A stretch of DNA of 40,207 nt, from positions 1 through 40,207 of the IMG/VR virus record IMGVR_UViG_3300011113_000767. One strand, written 5' to 3'. Below the pieces are notes generated by a model. That model was not told the DNA's origin. It ran no database searches and saw only the letters and a list, made by a program, of their open reading frames with translations. Each line of letters starts with the position of its first letter. The stretch's first letter is position 1. Below, piece after piece: positions 1 through 8,889 of the stretch. A program made the position numbers and the translations under genes. Source of the DNA: a virus.

Positions 1-194
1 CACCACGTAAGTTGGTAAATGTACTGTGGGGAGATGCCGGTCGTCTTCGTGTTGAAGATGTCACCACCGACGAAGATGTGGTCAACCTTGTTCTTCTTAC
101 AGTCTTCAACAAATGCCGTAAAAACTTCACGGTACTCATCGTGACGACTTAAACCCCGCCAGTGAATATCTGCAGTATGAGCTAATTTTACCAT
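1..194 (-). CDS. SbcD/Mre11-like (T4 gp47-like) nuclease subunit, partial
   Basis: This gene runs off the left edge of the window; only its first 64 or so residues are present, starting at ATG 194. The protein begins MVKLAHTADIHWRG and continues to VGGDIFNTK. The D-x-H pair (ADIH, residues 8-11) and the GGD motif (about residues 43-45) are the first two metal-binding motifs of calcineurin-like phosphoesterases, in the arrangement seen in SbcD, Mre11 and T4 gp47. Those proteins pair with an SbcC/gp46 ATPase and process DNA ends in recombination-dependent replication. Sitting next to a primase and a RuvC-like nuclease fits that role. The SbcC/gp46 partner is not in the window. Another metallophosphoesterase is possible, but the motif order and context favour gp47. 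Confidence 0.8.
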   Translation of the reverse strand, partial: MVKLAHTADIHWRGLSRHDEYREVFTAFVEDCKKNKVDHIFVGGDIFNTKTTGISPQYIYQLTW

Positions 195-239
195 CTAATA
201 AATTAGTTTTAATACACAATAGTCTGTTGTTCAACTTCG

Positions 240-1211
240 TTAAAATTGAAAGTTTTTTGACACTGTCTTGTTTAGTTTATTGAGGAATAAGTCATTCCAG
301 CCTAGAGGTCTTGCACACGAAAGAGCGTCTGAGAATTGTTGCTTAGTCATGCTACCAGGGTCACCCCACTGTCTCACATCAACAACTATTACATCTACGT
401 CATATTCTTGCAATTTCTTAACTATCTTTGGCATCTTTGAACTCCACATGTCGCCGTCTAATGCTAGCGCAATTGGTGTATTGTGCAATAGTATCTTATT
501 AAACAGTTCGTGCCTTTCATCGAGGTCAGATCCTAACATTGCTGTTGAATTTTCTGGGCATTTGACGAGGTCAAATGGGCCTTCACAAAGTACCAGTCTT
601 TTTGACCAATCTATGTTTATGTCATTGAAGACGATAGGATTCTTGTCAACGTCAGGATTGTCATACTTAGGTTTTCTATTTGCATCAATGGCTCTAGCAA
701 CAAAATAGTTTAATCTACCGAAACGATCAAATGAGGGCATTAGGACTCTCCTCTTCCATCTCGGATCATTAGAAAAACCAAATTTAAAATACCAGGCATC
801 TTTTTCTTCAAGGCCGCGGCCGTAAACATATCTCCAGAGTGCCTTAACATCAGGATCGCTTGTATTGCCGAGAGACAATAAACAGAAGTCCTTGGGCAAT
901 TCGATCTTCTTCTCTTCTTCTGCATCTACGACAATAAGATCGTTATTAATTCCTAGCTGTTGTTTGTAATTTGCAACCTGCTCTTGTGTGCCATATTTTC
1001 TAAGAAGAGGAAGCAGGCTTCTTGACTTCCATCCGCACGTCCAACAATGATTTGCATCATCAGTTGTGCGAATTGCAAGTTTTTTCTTAGAAGGGTCTGA
1101 AGGAGCGCAAATAGGACAGCGGACATCAAAGTTGTTTCCGTTGCCGGACAGGCGGCCGCGGCCGAAAAGAGACTCATAAAATTTGACTTTATCAGTCAGA
1201 GATAATACCAC
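240..1211 (-). CDS. DNA primase (zinc finger plus TOPRIM, T4 gp61-like)
   Basis: The 323-residue protein has an N-terminal zinc-binding motif with Cys32, Cys35, Cys56 and Cys59, as in DnaG-type and T4 gp61 primases. A TOPRIM-like segment follows, with Glu210-Gly211 in LVLCEGPFD and the acidic pair Asp252/Asp254 in ALDGD. It would make RNA primers for lagging-strand synthesis together with the replicative helicase. The length is close to gp61 (about 340 residues) and much shorter than bacterial DnaG, which also carries a helicase-binding tail. The only suitable start is GTG at 1211, and no clear Shine-Dalgarno sequence precedes it. It lies between the RuvC-like gene and the gp47-like gene on the same strand, consistent with a replication operon. 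Confidence 0.88.
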   Translation of the reverse strand: MVLSLTDKVKFYESLFGRGRLSGNGNNFDVRCPICAPSDPSKKKLAIRTTDDANHCWTCGWKSRSLLPLLRKYGTQEQVANYKQQLGINNDLIVVDAEEEKKIELPKDFCLLSLGNTSDPDVKALWRYVYGRGLEEKDAWYFKFGFSNDPRWKRRVLMPSFDRFGRLNYFVARAIDANRKPKYDNPDVDKNPIVFNDINIDWSKRLVLCEGPFDLVKCPENSTAMLGSDLDERHELFNKILLHNTPIALALDGDMWSSKMPKIVKKLQEYDVDVIVVDVRQWGDPGSMTKQQFSDALSCARPLGWNDLFLNKLNKTVSKNFQF

Positions 1212-1229
1212 AACGTAACTGTAACACGC

Positions 1230-1802
1230 TCACGTGCGAGTGTTCACAGTCTCAATTGAGGCAGCTCTAGCTATCACATATGAATCAGTTGCATCTCGAC
1301 TCCAGTCAACTGGGTCTCCATTCTTTTTAGTCGGCCATTTCACATGAGACAAATCATTTTCTTGCATGTACTTAAAGACTTGCTCTTTTCCATTGATTCC
1401 AGCGACTGAGGTCCTCTGCATCTTTATCCCACAGATCTTTCTTGCGTGAGACGATGCAATATATTCAGGATCTACTTTAAACATATCTCTTGCGATATAC
1501 GACACAATACCATTAAATCGCATAAGTGTTGTAATGGTTGCAGCAGAAGACATACCTGCACGAAATCCCATCAAGGGTTCTTCAAGGACGACTCTGTAAT
1601 TACCTGGGTATTTTTTAAGAAGCGTATCAAACTCCAAAGCTATTAGATCTGCTTTGTCCCAAAAAGTCTTGCACTTCTTAAATTCTACACGATCTAAATG
1701 TAAAATATGTTTACCGTTGTCGTGTGACCTGGCAGCTGCATCCAAGATGCATATACCAGTAACGGAGGTAGAAACATCAAGGCCTAAGATTAATTCATTC
1801 AC
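1230..1802 (-). CDS. RuvC-like Holliday-junction nuclease (RNase H fold)
   Basis: The 190-residue protein opens with LGLDVSTSVTG, the first strand of the RNase H fold with catalytic Asp9. VVLEEP carries Glu74/75, and the segment RDATDSYVIA carries Asp170 and Asp173, completing the usual DEDD metal-binding set of RuvC-type resolvases. The length matches RuvC (about 170-190 residues). In a phage it would resolve branched DNA before packaging, a role T4 gives to the unrelated endonuclease VII. The start is GTG at 1802; a nearby ATG at 1798 is in another frame. No strong ribosome-binding site is visible. Some phage RuvC-like proteins are general structure-specific nucleases, so the exact substrate is inferred. 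Confidence 0.85.
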   Translation of the reverse strand: MNELILGLDVSTSVTGICILDAAARSHDNGKHILHLDRVEFKKCKTFWDKADLIALEFDTLLKKYPGNYRVVLEEPLMGFRAGMSSAATITTLMRFNGIVSYIARDMFKVDPEYIASSHARKICGIKMQRTSVAGINGKEQVFKYMQENDLSHVKWPTKKNGDPVDWSRDATDSYVIARAASIETVNTRT

Positions 1803-1841
1803 GCTGTAATTGTTGACAATAGATGATTCGTGTAAATTCTG

Positions 1842-2234
1842 TTAAATCAAACCCATATTCTTTAATTCTAATTCTGTCAATATAACGTAAGTGGCACCGT
1901 TGCTTATACACCATTGGTCTGCTGCTGCCGCCTTCTTCTTGACAGCAGCTTGACACAGCTTTCTCTTTTGTTTAATTTCAACAAGCTTCTTCGTGCCATC
2001 CTTGAAAATGATGAAAAAGTCTGGATAGTACTTTCTAATCTTCTTAGTTTTTTGATTAGACACGTACTCAATCACTATCTTTTCATACGACCAAGAATCG
2101 ACGTCGGGACTAGCATCAAGATGAATCATGTACTTCTGTTCCCAAGACGATCGAAATTTACACGCGCCGGCGAGAGGTGACTCGTATAAACCTCGATGAT
2201 ATCTGCTTTTCTTCTTGCGCTTTTTCTTCTTCAT
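1842..2234 (-). CDS. Head-completion protein, T4 gp4-like (TnsA-type nuclease fold)
   Basis: After a very basic N-terminus (KKKKRKKK) the protein shows FRSSWEQKY, then KYYPDFF and LVEIKQK. The spaced Glu32, Asp72 and Glu86-x-Lys88 make a PD-(D/E)XK nuclease core of the TnsA N-terminal type. T4 gp4 and its marine relatives, which act in head completion and DNA stabilisation, have the same motif order. ATG 2234 is taken as the start because it forms a TGATG stop/start overlap with the upstream structural gene, which suggests translational coupling; an in-frame TTG lies one codon earlier at 2237. Its place at the end of the virion operon supports a head role over a replication role, but a different small endonuclease cannot be ruled out. 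Confidence 0.68.
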   Translation of the reverse strand: MKKKKRKKKSRYHRGLYESPLAGACKFRSSWEQKYMIHLDASPDVDSWSYEKIVIEYVSNQKTKKIRKYYPDFFIIFKDGTKKLVEIKQKRKLCQAAVKKKAAAADQWCISNGATYVILTELELKNMGLI

Positions 2235-4780
2235 CAATAATCTATTGCAATTTTGAACAAGACTTTATCAGAAAAGCGCTTGATGATGGGCTGTGCTAGT
2301 TTTACCTTGGCAACAACGTTCATATTTTCATCGTGTAAATTAACAGTTGAGATGTACACAAACACGTCCTTGTCGATAGGATCTCCGGATGCTCTCATCG
2401 CACTTTTCTCAAGCGCATATGTTGGATTAGAAGAAGAGTTAAGCTGACCTGAACCTGCTAAAATCTCGTATTTTGATGAGAATATGTTGCTTACGCCCTT
2501 GAAAGAAACTTCATACTGCTGCTTGCCAAAGAAGAATAGATGAGGATTCTTTATAACGACTATGCCCTCGTCATAGAAGATATTTCCTATTGAATTTTGA
2601 GTGTAATGGGAAGTGTCAGAATCGGCTCTGTACAGATTTCCCAGGCTGTCATCTTTAATAGTTATCTTAACAGCACCTTGAGAGCCGGATATTCCTGTGT
2701 CAGTTAGCGTAAAGCTGCCTGGCAATATTCTTCTACCGTAGAAGATGTTGCTGATGTTAAATATCGTGACTTGATTGGACGACGGATCTCTCAAGCTCTC
2801 ATAAATTGGTAAAGGCATTCCCTTAAAGATGCCTCTGTTAAAACTCGCATCACTTGTTGAATTTAAGAGCTCAGCATCAACAGAATTAAAGAAATTTTGT
2901 AACTTTGAACCAATAGAGACGCCTGGTTGACTTGGAGTTGGTCCATATAGATCTTGGCTCCAGTCAATAAATGTCTGAAGATTTGGGTCTTTATTATTTG
3001 AGATCCCTTGTGCAGATACAAGATCATCTAGATAAATGGCACTCCAGTCAAGAAAGCTACCAGAAATAGTTCTATACTTGTCGATGTATCGCTCTGACTT
3101 AAGAATTTCAAAGTTCGGTTCAAAATTTCCATTATCACACGGCAAGATGGTTAAATTTCTCTTTGCCACATTGTTCATTTGATAAAGAACTTTGTTAGCA
3201 TTAGCTGTTGTTTGTCCGTTGATTGACTGTGCTGATCCTGTTAAGTTTATTAGTCTTGGATATTGAGAGTTTGTAAAGTCTCTTGTAAAATTTTCAAGAT
3301 TAATATAATGACCATTTACACCGAATGCCATGGCAACATTAAAAGGATCATCAGTTGTTCCGCTAATAACGTGGTAGGGTGTCTGTAAAACCCCACCCTG
3401 GGTAGTTTTATGCTTTCTTCTAATTGCAGATTCTTGTGTAAAGAAAGGAGGCAAATAAAATGCTAGATCGTTAGTGTCAGCTGATAATGAACCAATTCCA
3501 GACGAACCTGATGCGCTTATTTCATCATCAGAAACGTAGTATCTCTTGATCATCAAATCGTGAAGTTCTGCTTTTAGAGGATGATTAAATGCATATGCAG
3601 TCGGCTCATCTAAAGACGATAGAGTTGCGGTTAAAAGAGGCGTCACACCATTAGCTCTTGATACGTCATAAGCAAAAAATCTATTTTGTGACGCATCGCC
3701 TGCATTAGTTCCTTCATAGAAATTACCAATGCATAACGCGTCAGGGTTGCTCTTTGCATTTGATGTATTGACATTTATCGTTCCGGAAGGAACTACGAAG
3801 TAACCTCTCTCTACACCATCAATCACAAACGAACCTGTGCCATCATTGACTGTATTAGTGCCCCATCGCACTGCAACATGGTGCCATTTATTCCATTCTA
3901 AGCTATTGTCATCAGATACGAATACAAGATCAGAAGGATAAGAACCTTGATTAACAAGTGAAGGTGAAATATCAGCGCTGTGACTTAGCTGCAACTGCAG
4001 TCTAAATCCGCTGGGTAGACCAGTTGGATCTTTGGATGATCCTGTTATAAGGGACAGTGCATAACTTGACGACAAATGAAAGATTGTTCCTGCCTTAAAA
4101 TGGCCTGCATCCAATCCGTCAGCCTGATATCTTGGATTAATATGAAACTCAAATGAGAAAGCACCAGATAAACAGTAAGTACCAGAAGCAAATCCAGTTT
4201 GAATAGGAAGTAAGCTATTCTGCACATTAGGATAAAGTAGAACTGATGCTGTAGGAATAGTCTGCGACGTCTTTGAAATTGTAAAAAAGTTTAGTGAATG
4301 ATAATTTGTGTATGACCAATTTGCATTCGGATATTGTGCCCTATAGTAGGGCATCAAGATGTCTTTGATTGTATTCTTAGACAGCGTGTATCGACTAACA
4401 GTGCTTTCATCAGAATAGAAGTCAAGAGGTGAAAATCTCTGAATTGAAGATGTGTAATTTGTCTTTACACTTACATCACCAACGACACTAAAGTACGAAT
4501 TTAAAGAATTAGATGAGTCTCTAGTTGAAGATTCTATTCTTCTCTGCCTGACGTCTTTATTTAAAATTTCATATGTATTTATAAAATTTTTATCTTTAAA
4601 GTTGCCCTGTTCAAAAACGTCCAAAACCTCTTTTTGATTAGTAGAATATCTTGGGTAAATTTTAATTGAACCGGTGACTCTCTGTCCATAAGACCCAGAA
4701 GAAAAAGTGAATGTTCTTCTAGGCGTTGTGACTATAGTGAAATTTTCTACGTCATCTTTCGTAACAGGTATAATCGCCAT
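2234..4780 (-). CDS. Virion structural protein with LamG/concanavalin-like domain
   Basis: This 848-residue protein has no signal peptide or membrane segment and is rich in Ser, Asn and Thr, as virion proteins often are. Residues of about 205-360 look like a LamG/concanavalin-A-like sandwich: FSFEFHINPRY, a long run of hydrophobic strands, WNKWHHVAVRWG and GTGSFVIDG are the usual landmarks. Such domains often bind sugars. The last 170 residues or so contain FYGRRILPGSF, IFYDEGIVVI and SSNPTY and resemble the C-terminus of the next gene upstream (4802-6088), so the two probably share an assembly or docking module. It could be a tail, baseplate or fibre protein; the exact location is unknown. 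Translation of the head-completion gene is probably coupled to its stop. Confidence 0.7.
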   Translation of the reverse strand: MAIIPVTKDDVENFTIVTTPRRTFTFSSGSYGQRVTGSIKIYPRYSTNQKEVLDVFEQGNFKDKNFINTYEILNKDVRQRRIESSTRDSSNSLNSYFSVVGDVSVKTNYTSSIQRFSPLDFYSDESTVSRYTLSKNTIKDILMPYYRAQYPNANWSYTNYHSLNFFTISKTSQTIPTASVLLYPNVQNSLLPIQTGFASGTYCLSGAFSFEFHINPRYQADGLDAGHFKAGTIFHLSSSYALSLITGSSKDPTGLPSGFRLQLQLSHSADISPSLVNQGSYPSDLVFVSDDNSLEWNKWHHVAVRWGTNTVNDGTGSFVIDGVERGYFVVPSGTINVNTSNAKSNPDALCIGNFYEGTNAGDASQNRFFAYDVSRANGVTPLLTATLSSLDEPTAYAFNHPLKAELHDLMIKRYYVSDDEISASGSSGIGSLSADTNDLAFYLPPFFTQESAIRRKHKTTQGGVLQTPYHVISGTTDDPFNVAMAFGVNGHYINLENFTRDFTNSQYPRLINLTGSAQSINGQTTANANKVLYQMNNVAKRNLTILPCDNGNFEPNFEILKSERYIDKYRTISGSFLDWSAIYLDDLVSAQGISNNKDPNLQTFIDWSQDLYGPTPSQPGVSIGSKLQNFFNSVDAELLNSTSDASFNRGIFKGMPLPIYESLRDPSSNQVTIFNISNIFYGRRILPGSFTLTDTGISGSQGAVKITIKDDSLGNLYRADSDTSHYTQNSIGNIFYDEGIVVIKNPHLFFFGKQQYEVSFKGVSNIFSSKYEILAGSGQLNSSSNPTYALEKSAMRASGDPIDKDVFVYISTVNLHDENMNVVAKVKLAQPIIKRFSDKVLFKIAIDY

Positions 4781-4801
4781 AACTTAAACTTGCACATTAC
4801 G

Positions 4802-6088
4802 TCAGAAGTCAAGTCTCACGCGGAACGTCAAGTCTCTACCTGCGCTTTTTTCAACAGGTCTACTTAATTTAGCAACTGCTAAAAGGCCTCCTGATGCATC
4901 ATAGAGACCGATCGTTGTCACGTATGCAAAAGTCTCTTGGACTTCATCAGGTAATGCAGGATCGTATATCACGAGTCTTCCCTCATTAGTTGTTCCTGCA
5001 GCTTCAACATACGTTGGATTTGATGAAAAATTAAAGTCATCTGGAAGTGCTCTGCAGAATATTAGTGAGGAGTTGATGTTTGTTATATTCTGAAAGGTTA
5101 CTGCAGTGTTGGACGTGCTTCCAAAACGAGAATAACAGAAATGATCTACTATATTATCAATGCTTGCAGAAGTCATGAGATCAGGGACAAGCTTGGCTTT
5201 TAGACCGGTGTCTGTGCCCGATGCTCCAAGAATAAGCTGACCTGTTGGAGTCATAGCATCAATTGTTCCTGACATAAACTGGGTACCAGAAGTCACTTTC
5301 TCAATATCAAGAACGACTATTCCATGATCATAATAAATTCTACCAACTGCCTGAGTAGTGTTTGAAGCATCAACAAGATAACCAAATTGTCCACCCACGC
5401 TGAAGAATTTTTGATCAGCTGCACCTACATCTGTGAATATAGTTGATCCGCTAGGAGATGTGACGTATAGATTAGTTCTTCCGCCGGCTCCGCCCAAGTA
5501 TGTATCAGGAATTGACTGTGCTGAGCCTGTCGTTGTAAAAGACGCAGACTTAAACATCTTCATTGCAAACGTTTCTCTCTTGATTTGGTCTCTAGTAAAG
5601 AGTCGTTTAAATGCTAGAAATAATCCTGCATCAATTTCTGTTGTTGTCGTGCTTGTTGAAGTTGTTGAAGCATCAACAGGTAAAGTGAAGACTTCAGTTC
5701 TGTCACCAAGAAGTATCTGAGCAAATTGGCTGTATAGATCTGTCTTCTCTCTCATCATAAGAGAGCTGCTTGGATACAGATATTTCCCACCTGAGTCTTG
5801 AGCTGTCGTTGTCAGAGCTGCAACACCGTCAGACTTAGCATCAGGCGGAGCAAGTCCTACTGTGATATCAAAAACTGGGTTCGCTGTTTGCAAAGTAAAA
5901 TCTTGGTCATATACAGTCTGAAAGAGAGACGATGTAACACCAGGACCAATACCACCAGTGACAAAGACTTGATATTTTCTTCTAGAGACGGACGCTGAAA
6001 TGTCTTCTTGAAGAACGTCAATTAGCTGATTAAGAAATGATCTAGTAGTCTTTTTGTCGCCGGCACCGATCTGTTTTGATAAGGGCAT
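4802..6088 (-). CDS. Virion structural protein, paralogous C-terminal module
   Basis: I do not recognise a named family. The 428-residue protein starts MPLSKQIGAGDKK at an ATG with a good ribosome-binding site (AGAGGAAAA just upstream). Its C-terminal part has GRIYYDHGIVVLD, FNFSSNPTYVE, TFAYVTTIGLYD and VAKLSRPVEK. These match in order the C-terminus of the 848-residue protein downstream (IFYDEGIVV, SSNPTY, VFVYISTVNLHD, VKLAQPIIK). The middle has a short Ser/Thr-rich linker (STTSTSTTTT, around residue 145). The location among the large virion genes and the shared module imply a structural role, perhaps as a smaller partner of the LamG-bearing protein at the same position in the particle. 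Confidence 0.62.
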   Translation of the reverse strand: MPLSKQIGAGDKKTTRSFLNQLIDVLQEDISASVSRRKYQVFVTGGIGPGVTSSLFQTVYDQDFTLQTANPVFDITVGLAPPDAKSDGVAALTTTAQDSGGKYLYPSSSLMMREKTDLYSQFAQILLGDRTEVFTLPVDASTTSTSTTTTEIDAGLFLAFKRLFTRDQIKRETFAMKMFKSASFTTTGSAQSIPDTYLGGAGGRTNLYVTSPSGSTIFTDVGAADQKFFSVGGQFGYLVDASNTTQAVGRIYYDHGIVVLDIEKVTSGTQFMSGTIDAMTPTGQLILGASGTDTGLKAKLVPDLMTSASIDNIVDHFCYSRFGSTSNTAVTFQNITNINSSLIFCRALPDDFNFSSNPTYVEAAGTTNEGRLVIYDPALPDEVQETFAYVTTIGLYDASGGLLAVAKLSRPVEKSAGRDLTFRVRLDF

Positions 6089-6098
6089 TTTTCCTCTT

Positions 6099-6107
6099 TA
6101 AAATTAT
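6099..6107 (-). promoter_or_regulatory. ATAATTTTA leader element
   Basis: ATAATTTTA lies 11 bases before the ATG at 6088 and is followed by AGAGGAAAA. It overlaps the stop codon of the gene at 6104-6853, so it could be coding-sequence coincidence rather than a promoter. Confidence 0.2.
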
Positions 6108-6853
6108 GCAAGAAGTGTATAAGTTACAGGAAGCTCTAACGTCACACCGTGTCTATTACCTATCACTGTGATGTTAGATGTGATTGTTCTTTCAGTTGCG
6201 CTTGTCTTTTTGCCATAGATTGTTGCTGTAGTTGTGTCAATTGATCTTGCCGACACAGTAAATCCTATTGGCTGGGTTGGGTCAGTTGCTAGTAAAGTAT
6301 ATGTTGCCATTCTAGATGGATCGCTAGGTAAAATTGTTGTCGCAGCAGAATCAACTGATGACAAAGAGCCATTGATCGGATTACTTAAGGTAAAGAATCT
6401 ATCGGATACTTTAATACTATACGCTGTCTGTACGACATCAACAATATCTGTAGGATTACTGTTACCCTTGTACTTTAAAGTGAGCGTAACTTGCTTTGAC
6501 ACCGTATTGTCATTATTTGTCTTTGTTAGGCTCACTGATGCTGGGCTTGATGTCAAGACCGGAAGAAATATTTGAGAGACAGCGGCACCACCGCTTTCTT
6601 TTCCAATTAGACGATATTTGACAGCTATTGAAGGATTAGTTAGAGCTTCAAAGATGGGAGTATTTTTTTCAATTTTGTCTTTGCCTACAGCTCTTCCATA
6701 TCTCTTAATAGCTCTATAATCCACTTCATCATCTGCCAAAGAAAAATGTGTAATATTGAAGCTGTTATTTGAGAGAGACAGCTGCTGTCTACCGTAATCA
6801 GTTAAGACTGCATCTAAGATTATGTTGTTTGTTGAGTGATCAAGCCATCCCAT
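6104..6853 (-). CDS. Virion structural protein with MGxLD N-terminal module and Ig-like C-terminus
   Basis: The 249-residue protein begins MGWLDHSTNNIILDAVLT and continues with GRQQL and ADDEVDY. The same pattern (MGxLD, DxxLTxxGRxQ, DxExxY) opens the 509-residue protein at 16030-17559, so the first 60 residues form a repeated module, probably an attachment domain. A stretch reading VGKDKIEKNTPIFEALTN follows. From about residue 100 the sequence alternates short Thr/Ser/Val-rich strands without cysteines and reads as one Ig-like beta-sandwich. I recall similar N-termini in environmental T4-like phages, but no function is established. The start is supported by AGGAA eight bases upstream of the ATG. 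Confidence 0.6.
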   Translation of the reverse strand: MGWLDHSTNNIILDAVLTDYGRQQLSLSNNSFNITHFSLADDEVDYRAIKRYGRAVGKDKIEKNTPIFEALTNPSIAVKYRLIGKESGGAAVSQIFLPVLTSSPASVSLTKTNNDNTVSKQVTLTLKYKGNSNPTDIVDVVQTAYSIKVSDRFFTLSNPINGSLSSVDSAATTILPSDPSRMATYTLLATDPTQPIGFTVSARSIDTTTATIYGKKTSATERTITSNITVIGNRHGVTLELPVTYTLLA

Positions 6854-6869
6854 GGTTAAGTTCCTGTGT

Positions 6870-6878
6870 TAAATTATA
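6870..6878 (-). promoter_or_regulatory. TATAATTTA candidate late-type promoter element
   Basis: TATAATTTA lies in the 79-base gap before the structural gene at 6104-6853, followed by AGGAA and the ATG. It resembles the TATAAATA late promoter of T4-like phages in composition and position, and this is one of the larger gaps in the virion block. Confidence 0.3.
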
Positions 6879-6932
6879 GTACATCAAAAATATTGTCTTG
6901 CTTGTGATAGTTTCCAATTTAATTTTTTATCC

Positions 6933-8885
6933 TCATGTTACAAGGTCTTGCCAGATGTCAGGAGGCTCTATTTCAGGAGGAACATCTTGAATTATTGTAA
7001 TTGTATCTTGAGGTGGTGGCGGCGGTTGTTCTATATTTATTCTAAGCACTTGTGTTTTACTATTGTCTAGATTAATCATCTGGAATTGGTAAAACGGCTT
7101 CTCATCATCAGTCTGAGAATTTGGTTTTTGTATTGAGACAACATTAAACTCAGTTCCTTGTTCATCTAAGACATTAAAATACTCCGGTGTGAAATAGATC
7201 TCTAAGTTTTTTAGTTTCATTCCAGTAGTATTGATTGAATCTTTGAATGTATCCGAACGTAGATTCATATTTGGATAAGTTCTAGGACTACCTTCGTCAC
7301 AAACCATCTCAGTAATTAGGCTATTTTTAAAGAAGTCATAAGTTATTCTGTACTGAGAAGAGTAGTTAGATATCATTCCGTGTGCATCAATAGCACACAT
7401 AGCATAAATGTATGAAGTTGACTCAAAAAATTCATTATCGACAACAAAGTCTTCGTCAACATGCTTATAAACGGGTAGATCAGAGTCCTTGACTAGATAT
7501 CTTAATGATGGATCCATATTTTCAATATTGTTAGCATCAACTCTTTCACCAGTCGTATATTTTTTGTTACTTATCTGAGAAGCATCATTCGGTGAATATG
7601 GCATACCTTCAAAATTAAGAGATCCTTCAAATTCAGAAGTCAAAATAGGCGCTGTTATGTAGTCCGTAAGAGATCGATCAAAACCATACTGAGCGATTAG
7701 TTCAAATGGGTGATCAAAAGATTTTCTTCTAAAAACTTGAAATTGCCTTATGTCTGACTGCGGGTTGACCGGGAAGTCCCAAGTCATAGCAACATTTCTT
7801 TTAATATAATCAAAGTAAAATTTAATATCAGTAGGAGGAGGTGGAGGCTTAAACTCAAAGCATGAAATATTGAAAAGAGACAGGCGAGACTCAATATTTA
7901 TTGTTAAAGTGTCAGTACCAGATGGATTATTATTGCTACCTATCTTATTTGCTAAAATATCTATTTCTGCAACAACGCTAACAGCATAAACATAATTGCC
8001 ACCATAAACAACCCCAGAATCGTTAAAAGAAGTTGCTTGTGGATTATTAAGATATTTGACAAGCTCTTCTGTTAGATTTCCATCTTGTCCATATCGATAT
8101 CTTCTAATCAGAAAGCCCTTAAGCCTTGGCGTAGAATTTTCACCCACTTTTATCTCTGAAGCTTGTAGAACAATATCGTCGCTATTATTTACATTTATCT
8201 TGTAATTAGCAAATTTGTCAAGCTCTATTTTTGATATCTCAGCATTTGATAGAAGATCTTGAATTACGTACTTATGTAGTTTAACATTGAGTGAAAGAGA
8301 AGATGTTAAAGTTTTAAATAAATTTTGCTTATCAATTACATTACCTTCTGCATCAACTACATCCAAGCCTAAAGTCTGTGAAGGCAAATCTGTTAATGCA
8401 TCATAAGCATCATGAAGATGTTTTAAGTTTTGCTCAAGTCTTGATCTTTCTTGTGGGTTCAAACTTGCATTAGACTCAATAAAGTCTTTAATAATTTTTT
8501 GTTTTTTATCTAGCAAGCTGTTAAAATAAAAAAAGTCGGAAAAACCATAATAGTTTTTTAATTGCAAAGCAGCCTGCTTAACATCGGTAACTTCAGAAAA
8601 ATTTCTAGATAAGTAGTTAGAAGAAAATGAGCTATCTTCGGTTACTAATTTTTCTAGAAGCTGATTTGTTGTTTCTTTTCCTACGACATACTGATAATTC
8701 TCATATTTAGGCGGTGCCACCCAAGAAAGAGAAACATATCTTGGTGCTAAATTTGCATTAAGACCATTTGTGGCTGAAACTCTCTCATTCTTAGTATAAA
8801 AATTATAGACAAAGTCTCCCGAAAGTTGTAAAACTTCAGGAACATTAACTACGTATGAAGATTTTGATACCTTTGATGTGGTCAT
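6933..8885 (-). CDS. Large virion protein with proline hinges and fibronectin-III-like domain
   Basis: The 650-residue protein has no recognised name. A helical segment at about residues 120-170 has coiled-coil character. A proline run, PPPPPTD (near residue 348), leads into a fibronectin-III-like sandwich with VAMTWDFPVNP and FQVFRRKSFDHPFELI. A second proline run (QPPPPPQD) lies near residue 622 and is followed by an acidic tail ending in IWQDLVT. An earlier segment, VSLSWVAPPKYENYQYVV (about residues 50-70), looks like another Fn3 start. Such hinged beta-sandwich proteins are common on tails and baseplates. Only four bases separate it from the 1545-residue gene upstream, so the two are likely co-translated and may interact. 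Confidence 0.6.
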   Translation of the reverse strand: MTTSKVSKSSYVVNVPEVLQLSGDFVYNFYTKNERVSATNGLNANLAPRYVSLSWVAPPKYENYQYVVGKETTNQLLEKLVTEDSSFSSNYLSRNFSEVTDVKQAALQLKNYYGFSDFFYFNSLLDKKQKIIKDFIESNASLNPQERSRLEQNLKHLHDAYDALTDLPSQTLGLDVVDAEGNVIDKQNLFKTLTSSLSLNVKLHKYVIQDLLSNAEISKIELDKFANYKINVNNSDDIVLQASEIKVGENSTPRLKGFLIRRYRYGQDGNLTEELVKYLNNPQATSFNDSGVVYGGNYVYAVSVVAEIDILANKIGSNNNPSGTDTLTINIESRLSLFNISCFEFKPPPPPTDIKFYFDYIKRNVAMTWDFPVNPQSDIRQFQVFRRKSFDHPFELIAQYGFDRSLTDYITAPILTSEFEGSLNFEGMPYSPNDASQISNKKYTTGERVDANNIENMDPSLRYLVKDSDLPVYKHVDEDFVVDNEFFESTSYIYAMCAIDAHGMISNYSSQYRITYDFFKNSLITEMVCDEGSPRTYPNMNLRSDTFKDSINTTGMKLKNLEIYFTPEYFNVLDEQGTEFNVVSIQKPNSQTDDEKPFYQFQMINLDNSKTQVLRINIEQPPPPPQDTITIIQDVPPEIEPPDIWQDLVT

Positions 8886-8889
8886 AATT

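Noticed and set aside
268-708. Open frame on the plus strand inside the primase gene
   Set aside because: It is the antisense shadow of a recognised zinc-finger/TOPRIM primase and shows no motif of its own.
5433-5720. Plus-strand frame inside the 428-residue structural gene
   Set aside because: It is antisense to a well-supported gene, with low-complexity valine-rich translation and no ribosome-binding site.
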